A stretch of DNA of 35,518 nt from SSF53 sp036170535 (GTDB lineage: Bacteria > Spirochaetota > Leptospiria > Leptospirales > Leptonemataceae): assembly GCA_036170535.1 (NCBI GenBank), contig JAVHPJ010000169.1, positions 1 through 35,518 on the forward strand, in the 5' to 3' direction. This document shows, piece after piece, positions 26,180 to 33,923 of this stretch (positions are counted from its first letter, which is position 1; each line of letters starts with the position of its first letter). Under the pieces are notes generated by a model. That model was not told the origin of the DNA. It saw only the letters and a list, made by a program, of their open reading frames with translations, and searched no databases. Position numbers and translations under genes: made by a program.

Positions 26180-28219
26180 TCAGGCCTCAATTCCCAGTAA
26201 TTTATGATACCCGCGCAACTCTTCCAGCAGGTTGGAGCGCACATGGATAAAGCGTTCGAGCCCGGCGGCCTTTAAATCCGCCAGCGCCGCCTCGGGATAT
26301 CCGGCGACAACCAGCAGCGCACGGGACTTGCGCTCCGCCAGTTCGCGCGCGGCGGCCGGAGCAAATTCCGCATAGTCCGCATCCGAGCTGCACAGCACGA
26401 TGATATCCGCGCCGGATTTTACCGCCAACTCGGCGCCCGCCGCGATGCTTTCCGCGGCCGGCTCCTCCGTGGAGGCGTAACCAGCGCAACCGAAGAAGTT
26501 CTGCGCAAAAATGCTGCGCGCCGAACGGGCCGCCCGGTCGCCCCAGAGAAACATAAACACGCGCGGCGGCGTTCCGCGTTTCGCTTCGAAGGCTTCCGCC
26601 GCAAGCCGCAACTCTTCAAAAGGCGCGGCGCCAGCGAAGGCCGGCAGCGTTGCAGCGCGGGTGGAATTCGAACGCGAGATGAGCGCGGCGAGTCGACCCA
26701 GATGCGCGCCGCTTCTGGCCGCCGCGCGCAACACATCCAGGGGCGACTCGGCGTCGAGCGCCGCGCCAGCGTCGGCGGAGGGACCGCCGGGTTCGAGAAC
26801 CAGCTCCGTCGGCGCGCGCAGTTTTCCCGCCAGGCGATCTTTCTGATTGGGATATTGATTGGTTCCGAGCAAGGTAACGCGCCGCGCCGCAACTGCGGCG
26901 GTCTTTTTTGTCCGGCACGGCTCGACCTGGGCCTGCACCACGCCCTGCTCCAACGCGGCAATCGCGCCGCCTGCGCGTTCAATTTCCTGGAAATGTTTCC
27001 AGGCCGACTCCGCCAGCGTGTTGGTCAACGTTTCGATGTAGTACGAACCAGCCGCCGGATCGACGGTTTTATCCAGATGCGCTTCGTAGCGCAGCAGGTG
27101 TTGGGTATTGAGCGCAATGCGATCGCCGTAGTCCTCGCGTTCGCCGCTGCGTTGATCAAAGGGCGCAATGCTCAGACTTTCGCAGGCCCCGAGCGCAGCG
27201 GACATGCCTTCCGTGGTCCCGCGCAACATGTTTACATGGGGATCGTAGAGCGTCTGATTCCAGCGTGAACTTTCGCAGTGTATGAAAAGCCGCGCAGCCG
27301 CCGCGTCGCCTGGCGCGTATTCGCCGGCGATTTTCGCCCAGAGCAGCCGCGCCGCGCGCAAGCGCGCAATTTCCATGAAGTAGTTCGATCCGATTTCAAA
27401 ATGCAGATACAGCGATCCGGCGACGCGCGCCGGACTCAGGCCCTGCTCTGTCAGGCGCGCGAGAAATTCGTGCGCGCTCGCCAGAGCGAAAGCGAGTTCC
27501 GTCGACGTGTTCGCGCCGCTTTCGTGCAAGGCCCGATTGGAGGCGCACAGGGGCCGCAGACCGGGCGCGCCTTCCGTAGCGCGAACGAGATTTGCGGCCA
27601 ATTTGTAACACGACTCGGGCGCGGCAAAAAGCGCCCCGCTCCGGGCCAGATCATGGGTCGGATCAAAACTGAAAAGACCGGCGAGCGCGCCGGGGTTTTT
27701 GCCCTGCCGCTCCGCTTCGTTGAGATACAGCGCCAGCAGTCCGGGCACGGCGGCGGAATTGGCGGTAAAACTGATCGCCGCCTGATCGATCCACACGCCC
27801 GCCAGCAAGGTCTGCAGGGCCGCCTGGTCGCGCACGCCCACTCCGGACAGGCGGTCGCCGTCGAGCGCGAGTTCAAAGCCCACGCCGTCCGCGCCGTGTT
27901 CAAGCAGCGCAAGGGCGCGCGCATTGGCCGCGACCGCATCGCCCTCGCGAATGTCCGCCCGCGCCTGCCAGGCATTGGACGCCCGACGATACCCGCGCAC
28001 AAAGGGATGCGCGCCGGGCGGCGCCGCTTCCGCCGTGAGATCGGCGGCGGCGTAGAAGGGACGCAAGGCGAAGCCTTCGTCCGTACGCCAGATCATTTTT
28101 TTGTCAAAGTCGGCGCCTTTGAGATCTTTCGTAATACGTTCGACCCAGGCCTGAGGAGGGACCGGGGGGAATTCAGCGAAGAGTTCAAGCTCTTCCGAGG
28201 ATGCAGCAGTGCGGTCCAT
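26180..28219 (-). CDS. mutA: Methylmalonyl-CoA mutase, small subunit
   Basis: Structural partner of MutB in the heterodimer, 679 residues. The fold matches the large subunit, with family sequence such as VERITKDLKGADFDKKMIW near the N-terminus, LHFEIGSNYFMEIARLRAAR, and DPAAGSYYIETLTNTLAESAW. The C-terminal part keeps the Rossmann-like shape, but the place of DxHxxG reads MFLWGDRAARS, so it does not bind cobalamin, as expected for this subunit. The start ATG at 28219 has a GGAG box 5 bases before it, making it the probable first gene of the mutA-mutB-meaB-rpiA series. 88 bp separate it from the cNMP gene upstream; that gap has GC-rich hairpin potential and no obvious promoter. Confidence 0.95.
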   Translation of the reverse strand: MDRTAASSEELELFAEFPPVPPQAWVERITKDLKGADFDKKMIWRTDEGFALRPFYAAADLTAEAAPPGAHPFVRGYRRASNAWQARADIREGDAVAANARALALLEHGADGVGFELALDGDRLSGVGVRDQAALQTLLAGVWIDQAAISFTANSAAVPGLLALYLNEAERQGKNPGALAGLFSFDPTHDLARSGALFAAPESCYKLAANLVRATEGAPGLRPLCASNRALHESGANTSTELAFALASAHEFLARLTEQGLSPARVAGSLYLHFEIGSNYFMEIARLRAARLLWAKIAGEYAPGDAAAARLFIHCESSRWNQTLYDPHVNMLRGTTEGMSAALGACESLSIAPFDQRSGEREDYGDRIALNTQHLLRYEAHLDKTVDPAAGSYYIETLTNTLAESAWKHFQEIERAGGAIAALEQGVVQAQVEPCRTKKTAAVAARRVTLLGTNQYPNQKDRLAGKLRAPTELVLEPGGPSADAGAALDAESPLDVLRAAARSGAHLGRLAALISRSNSTRAATLPAFAGAAPFEELRLAAEAFEAKRGTPPRVFMFLWGDRAARSARSIFAQNFFGCAGYASTEEPAAESIAAGAELAVKSGADIIVLCSSDADYAEFAPAAARELAERKSRALLVVAGYPEAALADLKAAGLERFIHVRSNLLEELRGYHKLLGIEA

Positions 28220-28307
28220 TCGCGCTCCAGAGCGGCGGGGAACCTCTCATGTTCCGCTCGTGCGCAGCGCCGGCTGGCTTCGCCGATCTTGCGACCGGCG
28301 CCGGCGG

Positions 28308-29522
28308 CTATTTCGTAGCGGCGGTTTGTTCCCGTCTGCGTTCCATGGACGCTTTCTTCTTGTAGAAGGCAACTTGTTTTTCGAGCTCAACCAGATCGGC
28401 GCAGATAAGCTTGCCGGCGTCAATGCGTAGCCAGCGATTCTTTGTGAGTTCGAGCAGCAGGCGTTCGTCTTTGACCGGATCGAGACCGACCATTTTTAGC
28501 AAGTCTTTGCCGCCGATGTCGTATTGGTACGAAGTTCTGGGCGCAATACGCACATGGTTCTTCTCCGCCAGCGTCAGCAGCGTGTCGTACAGGCGGCCCA
28601 TGGGATCGTTAATCATCAGGTTCGCCAACTGACGATAGGCGGTCCAGATGCGTTCCGAAAGCAGCGTAATCAGCTTGGTGGCCAGCTGCGGCTGAGCCTT
28701 TACCATGCCTTCGAAGTTCGCCTTGTTAATGGCAAGCAGCGTGACTTCTTCCGCGCACACTGCGGTTGCGCTGCGCGGCTTATTGTCGAGGATCGCCATC
28801 TCGCCGAAGATGTCGCCCGGTTGCAGCACCGCGAGCATCACTTCCTGGCCGTCGACCATCTTGGTGATCTTAACGCGGCCGGCCTGGATAATGTAGAGTT
28901 CGTAGCCGGGTTCGTTTTCGCAGAAGATCATGTCGTCCGTTTTGTGGACGCGGTTGATGCTCGCCTCGGCGACCGGCGGCGCCTTGAGCGGCTTGTTCAT
29001 CGCCTGCAGGCGCATCTTGGTTTGACTGACCTGCTCGCCTTTGGGGCACCACTGGAGATAGCGCTGAAATGCGTAAGCGGCGTGATTGTAGCGTTGCTGT
29101 TTGTACCAGAATTCCGCCAGGTCAAAAAGATGCGACGGATCTTCTTCGACCGCGTTGCGAAACGACAGGCGGGCGATGGTATTGTCGAAGGAGCGCAGCT
29201 TCATGGAGAAGCTGCGAATGATCTTCATGGCGACCGGCGCGTTCTTTTGGATGAGCAGACCGAACTGGTCCGCGCCGACTTCGATCAGATTGCAGTCGCT
29301 GACGGCGATTACCGTTTCAATGCGACTGTGATTCGACATGGCGCTTTCCACGCCGAAAAAATCGCCAGGCCCGAGGATGACGGAGCTTTCTTCGCCAACA
29401 ACCGGAGCGGCTTTCTGGGTGCGCAGTTTGCCCTGAATGATAATGTAGAACTTGTTGGCGTCCTTCTTACCCTCAATGATGGCGTAAGACTGCGCCTTGA
29501 ACTGTACCATCTGAAAAGCCAT
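28308..29522 (-). CDS. Protein with two cyclic-nucleotide-binding domains and a TPR-like linker
   Basis: Predicted soluble regulator of 404 residues. The N-terminal cNMP-binding fold (about 1-120) has LGPGDFFGVESAMSNHSRIET where the phosphate cassette should be, lacking the G-E and R-S-A residues, so it is probably degenerate. Residues about 125-175 form a TPR-like hairpin (FDLAEFWYKQQRYNHAAYAFQ). The second cNMP domain (about 190-315) has an intact cassette FGEMAILDNKPRSATA and should bind cAMP or cGMP. The C-terminal 90 residues resemble the position of a Crp winged helix (DIGGKDLLKMVGLDPVKDERLLLELT), but a DNA-recognition helix is not convincing. Similar proteins occur in Leptospira as I recall. 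The ATG at 29522 lacks a ribosome-binding site. Confidence 0.85.
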   Translation of the reverse strand: MAFQMVQFKAQSYAIIEGKKDANKFYIIIQGKLRTQKAAPVVGEESSVILGPGDFFGVESAMSNHSRIETVIAVSDCNLIEVGADQFGLLIQKNAPVAMKIIRSFSMKLRSFDNTIARLSFRNAVEEDPSHLFDLAEFWYKQQRYNHAAYAFQRYLQWCPKGEQVSQTKMRLQAMNKPLKAPPVAEASINRVHKTDDMIFCENEPGYELYIIQAGRVKITKMVDGQEVMLAVLQPGDIFGEMAILDNKPRSATAVCAEEVTLLAINKANFEGMVKAQPQLATKLITLLSERIWTAYRQLANLMINDPMGRLYDTLLTLAEKNHVRIAPRTSYQYDIGGKDLLKMVGLDPVKDERLLLELTKNRWLRIDAGKLICADLVELEKQVAFYKKKASMERRREQTAATK

Positions 29523-29537
29523 AGATGTTGACGCAAG

Positions 29538-29553
29538 GCGACGCTATCGTCGC
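29538..29553 (-). promoter_or_regulatory. Leader hairpin upstream of the cNMP gene
   Basis: GCGACG-CTAT-CGTCGC is a perfect 6-bp stem with a four-base loop, ending 15 bases before the ATG at 29522. An outer ACGC/GCGT pairing (29531-29534 with 29552-29555) offers an alternative. It occupies the place of a ribosome-binding site, which is otherwise absent, so it could affect translation. Confidence 0.4.
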
Positions 29554-29627
29554 GTTATGGGTTACGTACCGCCTCCGGTATGAATAAAACAAATCGCCGG
29601 CCCGGCTTTTGCGCGCCGGACCAAAAT

Positions 29628-29664
29628 CCGCCGAAAATGCCGCCAAAAATGTCCGCGAGCGGAC
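29628..29664 (-). repeat. Tandem 12-bp direct repeat joined to an inverted repeat
   Basis: CCGCCGAAAATG (29628-29639) is followed at once by CCGCCAAAAATG (29640-29651), 11 of 12 bases identical. This runs into GTCCGC-GA-GCGGAC (29651-29664), an inverted repeat whose two-base centre is too short for a good hairpin and looks like a protein site. The block lies 106-142 bp upstream of the cNMP gene. Confidence 0.5.
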
Positions 29665-29994
29665 GATCTCTGCGACCTCCTAAATTATCGGTCCGAATGC
29701 AAAGCCGTATTACCTGCGGATTGTAAGAAACGCCCGGCGCGCACGGCTCCAGCCCAATTTAGTCCGCGGGGCCCGCTTTGCCCACAGCAGGCGCGATAGC
29801 AGACTTCGCGGCCCGGCCTGGAGCGTCAAGTAGGCGCAGGGCCCCAGCAGCGCGAGCGGAGGAAAAGCGGAGCAGCCGCCAGGGGCTGGAACACTGCCGT
29901 GGACGCCCGCCGCGGCCTCCAGAGACCGAAAGCCGACCCCCGCCGGGGGTTCAAATACACTTGCACCAGGCGATTCGGGGGATGGCCTGGGGCC

Positions 29995-30498
29995 GTGCTC
30001 TCGCTGGCGATTTTCGATCTGGATCTTACCCTGACCACGCGTCATCTCTGGAATGAACTGGGCTATCACCGGCGCGGCGCAGAGGATCTTGCAGCGCAAA
30101 CGCGCGAACGGTGGGTCGAAGATCTTGGGGGCGCGCTGCGCTTTGATTCAGAGCGGCTCGCTGCGCTTTTTTCAGATCTGGCCGCGCGCGGCAGCCTGCT
30201 GGCCATAGCGACATACAATCGGGAGCATGTAGCGCGCGCGTTTTTGCGAGCCTTTGATCTGGAAGGCTTTTTTCATCCGGAGGGTCTGTATTCGCGCGAT
30301 ACCCTGTCCGGCTCCAAAGCCGGCGCGATTCGACGCTTTGCAGAGCTCTGCGGGACGCATCCGGCGACTGTGCAGGGACGCTACTACGACGACTCGCTCG
30401 AAGAATGCGAGGACGTGAAGGCCCTTTTCAGCCAGTTCGAAGTGTTTCATGTGGAGCAGCCGCTCTCCGCCCCCGATGCGCGCGTGCGGCGGCTTTAA
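29995..30498 (+). CDS. Small HAD-superfamily phosphatase-like protein
   Basis: Predicted hydrolase of about 167 residues using a phospho-aspartate intermediate. Motif I is at the very start (IFDLDLTLT, with nucleophile Asp and acid/base Asp), motif II is LLAIATYN near 65, a candidate motif III lysine is in GSKAGAIRRF, and motif IV is YYDDSLEECEDV near 130. There is no large cap domain. It resembles magnesium-dependent phosphatase-1-like and other capless HADs, which act on sugar phosphates or damaged (glycated) groups. I take the GTG at 29995 because it places motif I normally; upstream in-frame sequence is arginine-rich and unlike the family. Its stop shares TTAA with the stop of the opposite gene. 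Substrate unknown. Confidence 0.75.
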   Translation: MLSLAIFDLDLTLTTRHLWNELGYHRRGAEDLAAQTRERWVEDLGGALRFDSERLAALFSDLAARGSLLAIATYNREHVARAFLRAFDLEGFFHPEGLYSRDTLSGSKAGAIRRFAELCGTHPATVQGRYYDDSLEECEDVKALFSQFEVFHVEQPLSAPDARVRRL

Positions 30499-31478
30499 TC
30501 CGACCGACGCGCCGGCGGGGCCTCGACGCCTTCGCCCATGCGGTCCAGGGCGTCTCCGCGCGCGTCCCGACCGGACTCCGGGGCCGGGCCTGCTTGCGCT
30601 TCTTCGCCGCGCGAGTCACGCGCCGGCGGACTCGCGGTTTGAGCGCGAGTTGCGGCCGCCCCGGCCGACGACGAGCCGGATTCGGCAAGCGCGCGTCGAT
30701 CGGCGGCAGCGGGCTGCGGCGTCGTCGGGGTCGCGCCGGCGTTCGCATTTGGATCTGCGTTTGTCGCAGCGCCCGCGGCCTCCTGTAACAGCGGACGTTC
30801 CTCGCCGCCGGCGCTTGTGCGCGCGCGGGGCAAATCGAGAGCCAGCAGCTCCTGATCCGCAAGACGCGCGGTTGCGCTGGACGGAACCCGTCGCTTTACT
30901 TCTTCAAAGATCGGGCGCGCGCGTTCCGGCTCGCCGCTCGCGGCCAGGAGCCGACCCGCCTGAAGATAAGCGCGTGCGCCAGTCTCGCCGTCCGGCGCCT
31001 CGCGGTAAGCGCGCGTAAAGCGCCGCACAGCCGCTTCCACGTTGCCGTTTCTGGCGTCGATTTCGGCCGTAATGCGCAGGGCTTCAATGCGTCGCGGATG
31101 CTCCGGAAACAGCAGCAAAAAGTCCTCGAGCAGATCGCGTGCGCGCGCGTAGCGAGCGTCGGCGTACAGCTCGCGCGCATACCGAAAGCGACTCTCGCCG
31201 TCGCGCGCAAGTTCGGTTTGGACGATCCCGCGCCGACGCTCCGCCTGGGTTTCATCGCCGGCGGGGTTTTGCGCGGCCGCCGGCGCGCCGCCCGGCGTCC
31301 GCGGCGCATTCGGATCGGCGGCCTCGTCGGCCGGGCTCTGGGCGAATACGCGAAGGCCCGGCGCAAAAAAAGCCAGGGCCAGTCCAAACGCAAAAAGCGC
31401 GCTATTAAGCGCGCTTGGTTGAGCCCGGCCGCAACGTGCGGCGCGAGGATTCGCGGGCGGGTTATTGACCGACTGCAT
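30495..31478 (-). CDS. Exported TPR protein with a disordered C-terminus
   Basis: About 327 residues from the ATG at 31478 (the frame can begin at 31505, deeper inside the neighbour). A signal-peptide core lies at about 27-46 (LNSALFAFGLALAFFAPGLRVFAQ), so it is probably periplasmic. Residues about 95-210 are TPR-like helix pairs (RYARELYADARYARARDLLEDFLLLFPEHPRRIEAL; then two further repeats). The last 120 residues are low-complexity A, P, G, T and R, probably unfolded. TPR exported proteins often scaffold envelope complexes. It overlaps the upstream unknown gene by 17 bp, so it may be the last gene of the chemosensory-like operon, but a direct link is inference. Confidence 0.72.
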   Translation of the reverse strand: MQSVNNPPANPRAARCGRAQPSALNSALFAFGLALAFFAPGLRVFAQSPADEAADPNAPRTPGGAPAAAQNPAGDETQAERRRGIVQTELARDGESRFRYARELYADARYARARDLLEDFLLLFPEHPRRIEALRITAEIDARNGNVEAAVRRFTRAYREAPDGETGARAYLQAGRLLAASGEPERARPIFEEVKRRVPSSATARLADQELLALDLPRARTSAGGEERPLLQEAAGAATNADPNANAGATPTTPQPAAADRRALAESGSSSAGAAATRAQTASPPARDSRGEEAQAGPAPESGRDARGDALDRMGEGVEAPPARRSD

Positions 31479-32001
31479 GACTATCGGCTGCGACAAATCC
31501 GTCAAACCAGGTTTCGTCCGCCGCGGACAGCGCGGCGCCAGCCAGACCCAATTCGTGATAATATTGCATCAGGATGTACAGATGCGCTTGTTCTTCTTCG
31601 CGTTCGGTCCAGACGTCGCGGGCAAGCCCGTACGCGGCCAGGCCGTCGCCTTCCACCATGGTGAAGAATTCCGGCGACTTGCCGTGAAAGATTTTCACCG
31701 CGGAAATCAGATCAAAGCGCACGGTATCGATGATTTTCGAAAAATCGCGATCCGGCAGTTCGTTGTAAAGGCTGGCGATTTCGGTCTGGAAATAATCGCC
31801 CCAGGTGACAATATCCGGGCCCACGCCGTAGCGTTCCACGAGCTTTTTCAAAGCATCGTCCGAGACGTACTTCGAGACCGCAAAACGATCCACGATTTCC
31901 TTCAGACGCACCAGTTCGGCGATCTTGCGGCCGGACAACAGTCCGCGCAACGCCATTTCGGACAACTCGGGATTCAGGCCCTGGATTTCCATACAGAACA
32001 T
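31462..32001 (-). CDS. Unrecognised acidic soluble protein in the receiver cluster
   Basis: About 179 residues from the ATG at 32001 (or 31992). A longer frame would run back across the CheY-like gene and is rejected. I do not recognise the family. It is predicted mostly helical, with no signal or TM, and is acidic and rich in aromatic residues: MEIQGLNPELSEMALRGLL, then a leucine-repeat-like LVRLKEIVDRFAV, then WGDYFQTEIASLYNELPDRDF and a late helix WTEREEEQAHLYILMQYYH. It begins 65 bp after a stand-alone receiver gene and overlaps the TPR gene by 17 bp. By position it may be an output or adaptor partner of the receivers. No strong ribosome-binding site is visible. Confidence 0.7.
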   Translation of the reverse strand: MFCMEIQGLNPELSEMALRGLLSGRKIAELVRLKEIVDRFAVSKYVSDDALKKLVERYGVGPDIVTWGDYFQTEIASLYNELPDRDFSKIIDTVRFDLISAVKIFHGKSPEFFTMVEGDGLAAYGLARDVWTEREEEQAHLYILMQYYHELGLAGAALSAADETWFDGFVAADSHAVGQ

Positions 32002-32066
32002 CGATCGGTCGAAATCGACAATTCCGGTACAAAAATTCAACGCGGCCGCCCGCGCCGGCCGCCCGC

Positions 32067-32444
32067 CTAGCCGGCGCGCGCAGCGAGCAACTGTTCCACC
32101 AGACTCCGCAGTGCCGCCGGATCGAAGGGTTTGCGCAACCAGGCGTCCACACCGGCCTGCCGACCTTCTTCCTGAAAATCTTCCGCCCCTTCCGTAGTCA
32201 ACATGATGATCGGAAGGGCGCTGCGCGGATGCGTTTCGCGCACGCGGCGCGCAAAGGTGAGGCCGTCCATGTTGGGCATATTCACATCGCACAATACGAG
32301 GTCCGGAACCTCTCGGGCAAGCGCCGCCAGGCCCAGCAATCCGTCCGCGGCTTCGCTGACCGCATAACCGGCCTTTTCCAGAGTCGCTTTAACAATGCGT
32401 CGAACAAAATCGGAGTCGTCTACAGAGAGTATTCTGGCTGCCAT
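32067..32444 (-). CDS. Single-domain response regulator (CheY-like) 4
   Basis: Stand-alone receiver of 125 residues with no output domain. All phosphorylation residues are present: acidic pair D9-D10 (SVDDSDFVRR), phospho-acceptor D53 in DLVLCDVNMPNMDG, switch residue T83 in IIMLTTEG, and K105 in LRKPF. The FxR/VRR helix after the acidic pair is typical of CheY proteins that meet flagellar or chemosensory partners. It lies 14 bp after the 7-TM gene. It is the most canonical receiver of the four in this cluster. Confidence 0.95.
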   Translation of the reverse strand: MAARILSVDDSDFVRRIVKATLEKAGYAVSEAADGLLGLAALAREVPDLVLCDVNMPNMDGLTFARRVRETHPRSALPIIMLTTEGAEDFQEEGRQAGVDAWLRKPFDPAALRSLVEQLLAARAG

Positions 32445-32458
32445 GTTTCCCGCCTTCT

Positions 32459-33496
32459 TTATCGATTTACGTAACTGATTTGCTCGGACAGCTGCGATAG
32501 CTGCCGGGTTCGTTGATTGATGGAATCCGCCACCGCTTTCAGATCTTCCGTAAGCCCCGCCATCAATTCAATGTCGCGACTGTGTACGCGCACCTGCTCG
32601 CTGATCGACTCGCGCGCAGCCGGCGACCTCTCCATATTCCGCGTGAGGTCGTTAATCGAAGCGAGCCGCTGCCACGCTTCGCCGGATTTATGCAAAAGCG
32701 TGTCCGAAAGCCCGTCCAGCCGCGCGCTGGCTGAAGCCAGTTCTTGCACGGCGCCGGTTTGCGTGATCGCGGCGCGCCTGAGATCGTTCGCCATCGTCAA
32801 ATTGTTCTCGATGAGTTCCTTAAAGACGACCGTCCCCAACATGATCGGAACCAGTATGGTGACGCCCGCCTGGAGAATTTTCAAACCGCCGGGCAATTCG
32901 CCGGCGAAAAACAAGTAGATACGGATCAATTGGACGGCGAGGATTGCAGAAAAGGCGACGGCCAGTCGCAAGCGGTATTTTTTCCGAAACTGTATTGTTA
33001 TCCAGATTATGAAAAGGAGCAGCAGCGCGAAATAGACGCTGAAGGCCAGCTGTGCGTGGGACCGGACGAATAAACGTTCAGGACTGTATTCGCGCAGCCA
33101 GCTCAGCTGCAGCAAAATGTAACCCAGGCTGGCCGCCGTCAGATTGCCCCGGAAGAACAAATCAAAACCGCGCTTTTGCGCTTCCGTGAAATATTCATAG
33201 ACGAATGCGCGACTCAGCGCCAGTACTATCGTCAAAAATGCGCAGTTTAATATGAGCGGCAAAAATCGATCGCCTGGTTCATAGCCTTGAAATGCCCGCA
33301 GGCCGTAGATCGCCGTGGTCAGCGCATTCATCAGCGTGATCGCCGACGCCGCAAAGAGCTTGTAGCCCAGGCCGCGATCGCCGGTACGCAGATACTCGGC
33401 CACCAGGATGTACACCAGCATGCCGAAAAACGTCGTCTGGAGAAAATAAAGCGCGGCCTGGCCCGCGTCGGATTGCAGCGCTGCGTAAAGAGTCAT
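32459..33496 (-). CDS. 7-TM membrane protein with long C-terminal helical tail
   Basis: 345 residues. Seven hydrophobic segments are visible near 15-35, 45-65, 78-100, 115-135, 150-170, 178-198 and 206-226. They are followed by about 120 cytoplasmic residues that are strongly helical and heptad-like (from FKELIENNLTMANDLRRAA to LTEDLKAVADSINQRTRQLSQLSEQ). The tail recalls the helical bundle of a chemoreceptor but is too short and lacks the conserved hairpin-tip sequence that binds CheA/CheW. There is also no kinase, GGDEF or phosphatase domain. It may be a sensor that signals by contact with one of the adjacent receivers. It sits between receivers 3 and 4 of the cluster. Not recognised as a known family beyond 7-TM sensor-like. 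Confidence 0.82.
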   Translation of the reverse strand: MTLYAALQSDAGQAALYFLQTTFFGMLVYILVAEYLRTGDRGLGYKLFAASAITLMNALTTAIYGLRAFQGYEPGDRFLPLILNCAFLTIVLALSRAFVYEYFTEAQKRGFDLFFRGNLTAASLGYILLQLSWLREYSPERLFVRSHAQLAFSVYFALLLLFIIWITIQFRKKYRLRLAVAFSAILAVQLIRIYLFFAGELPGGLKILQAGVTILVPIMLGTVVFKELIENNLTMANDLRRAAITQTGAVQELASASARLDGLSDTLLHKSGEAWQRLASINDLTRNMERSPAARESISEQVRVHSRDIELMAGLTEDLKAVADSINQRTRQLSQLSEQISYVNR

Positions 33497-33552
33497 GTCG
33501 AATTACCGCATGGCAGGCCGGTCCGGGCTGTCCGGCGCCGGGGCCCCGCCCT

Positions 33553-33915
33553 TCACTGCAACTCCTTGATCCGCGAGAGAAACTCCTCTTCGCTGAAGGG
33601 CTTCAGAATGACGCTGGCCACGCGCGTGCGAAGTCCCGGCTCCTGATCCAGCAGTTCGCTGTTAGAAGTGACCACGACGATGCACGCGTCCGGATTGATT
33701 TCGAGGATTGACTTGATCGCCGATTGGCCGGATCCCTCCGCCAGGGTCAGATCCACTATTACGAGATCCGGGCGCTTATCGCGATACAGCTGCACCCCTT
33801 CGGAAGCCGAACTGGTTTCGCCTGAAATTTCGTAATCCAGACTCTTGAGAAACTTCTTCTCAATTTGCCTGATGAACACGGCGTCCTCAAGAATTAACAC
33901 TGCTTTTTTAGACAT
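33553..33915 (-). CDS. Single-domain response regulator (CheY-like) 3
   Basis: Stand-alone receiver of 120 residues from the ATG at 33915; a GTG at 33927 is an alternative. The acidic pair is E10-D11 (LILEDAVFIRQ) instead of two aspartates, which still supports metal binding. The acceptor is D55 in DLVIVDLTLAEGSG, the switch is the Thr in VVVTSN, and the lysine is in ILKPF. The segment after D55 (LTLAEGSG) lacks the usual M-P-x-M-D-G and so differs from the other receivers. It starts 8 bp after the CheX-like stop. Confidence 0.92.
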   Translation of the reverse strand: MSKKAVLILEDAVFIRQIEKKFLKSLDYEISGETSSASEGVQLYRDKRPDLVIVDLTLAEGSGQSAIKSILEINPDACIVVVTSNSELLDQEPGLRTRVASVILKPFSEEEFLSRIKELQ

Positions 33916-33923
33916 GCTTGGGC

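Larger units (their letters stand above)
29523..29994. promoter_or_regulatory. Divergent intergenic region upstream of the cNMP gene and the HAD gene
   Basis: 472 bp without a convincing gene. Notable parts are the leader hairpin at 29538-29553, the repeat block at 29628-29664 (both listed separately), and a perfect ACCCCC-GCC-GGGGGT stem at 29936-29950, about 45 bp before the HAD start. A minus-strand frame (29710-30099) overlaps the HAD gene head-on, is arginine- and proline-rich, and looks spurious. No tRNA could be folded, although GGTTCAAAT at 29948-29956 resembles a T-loop. Confidence 0.5.

Noticed and set aside
29931..29975. tRNA-like T-loop (GGTTCAAAT) near a GC stem
   Set aside because: The bases flanking the loop do not form a T-stem, and no acceptor, D or anticodon arm can be built around it.
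29710..30099. Minus-strand open frame of 129 codons upstream of and opposite the HAD gene
   Set aside because: Arginine/proline-rich, overlaps HAD motif I head-on, and shows no domain, signal or ribosome-binding site.
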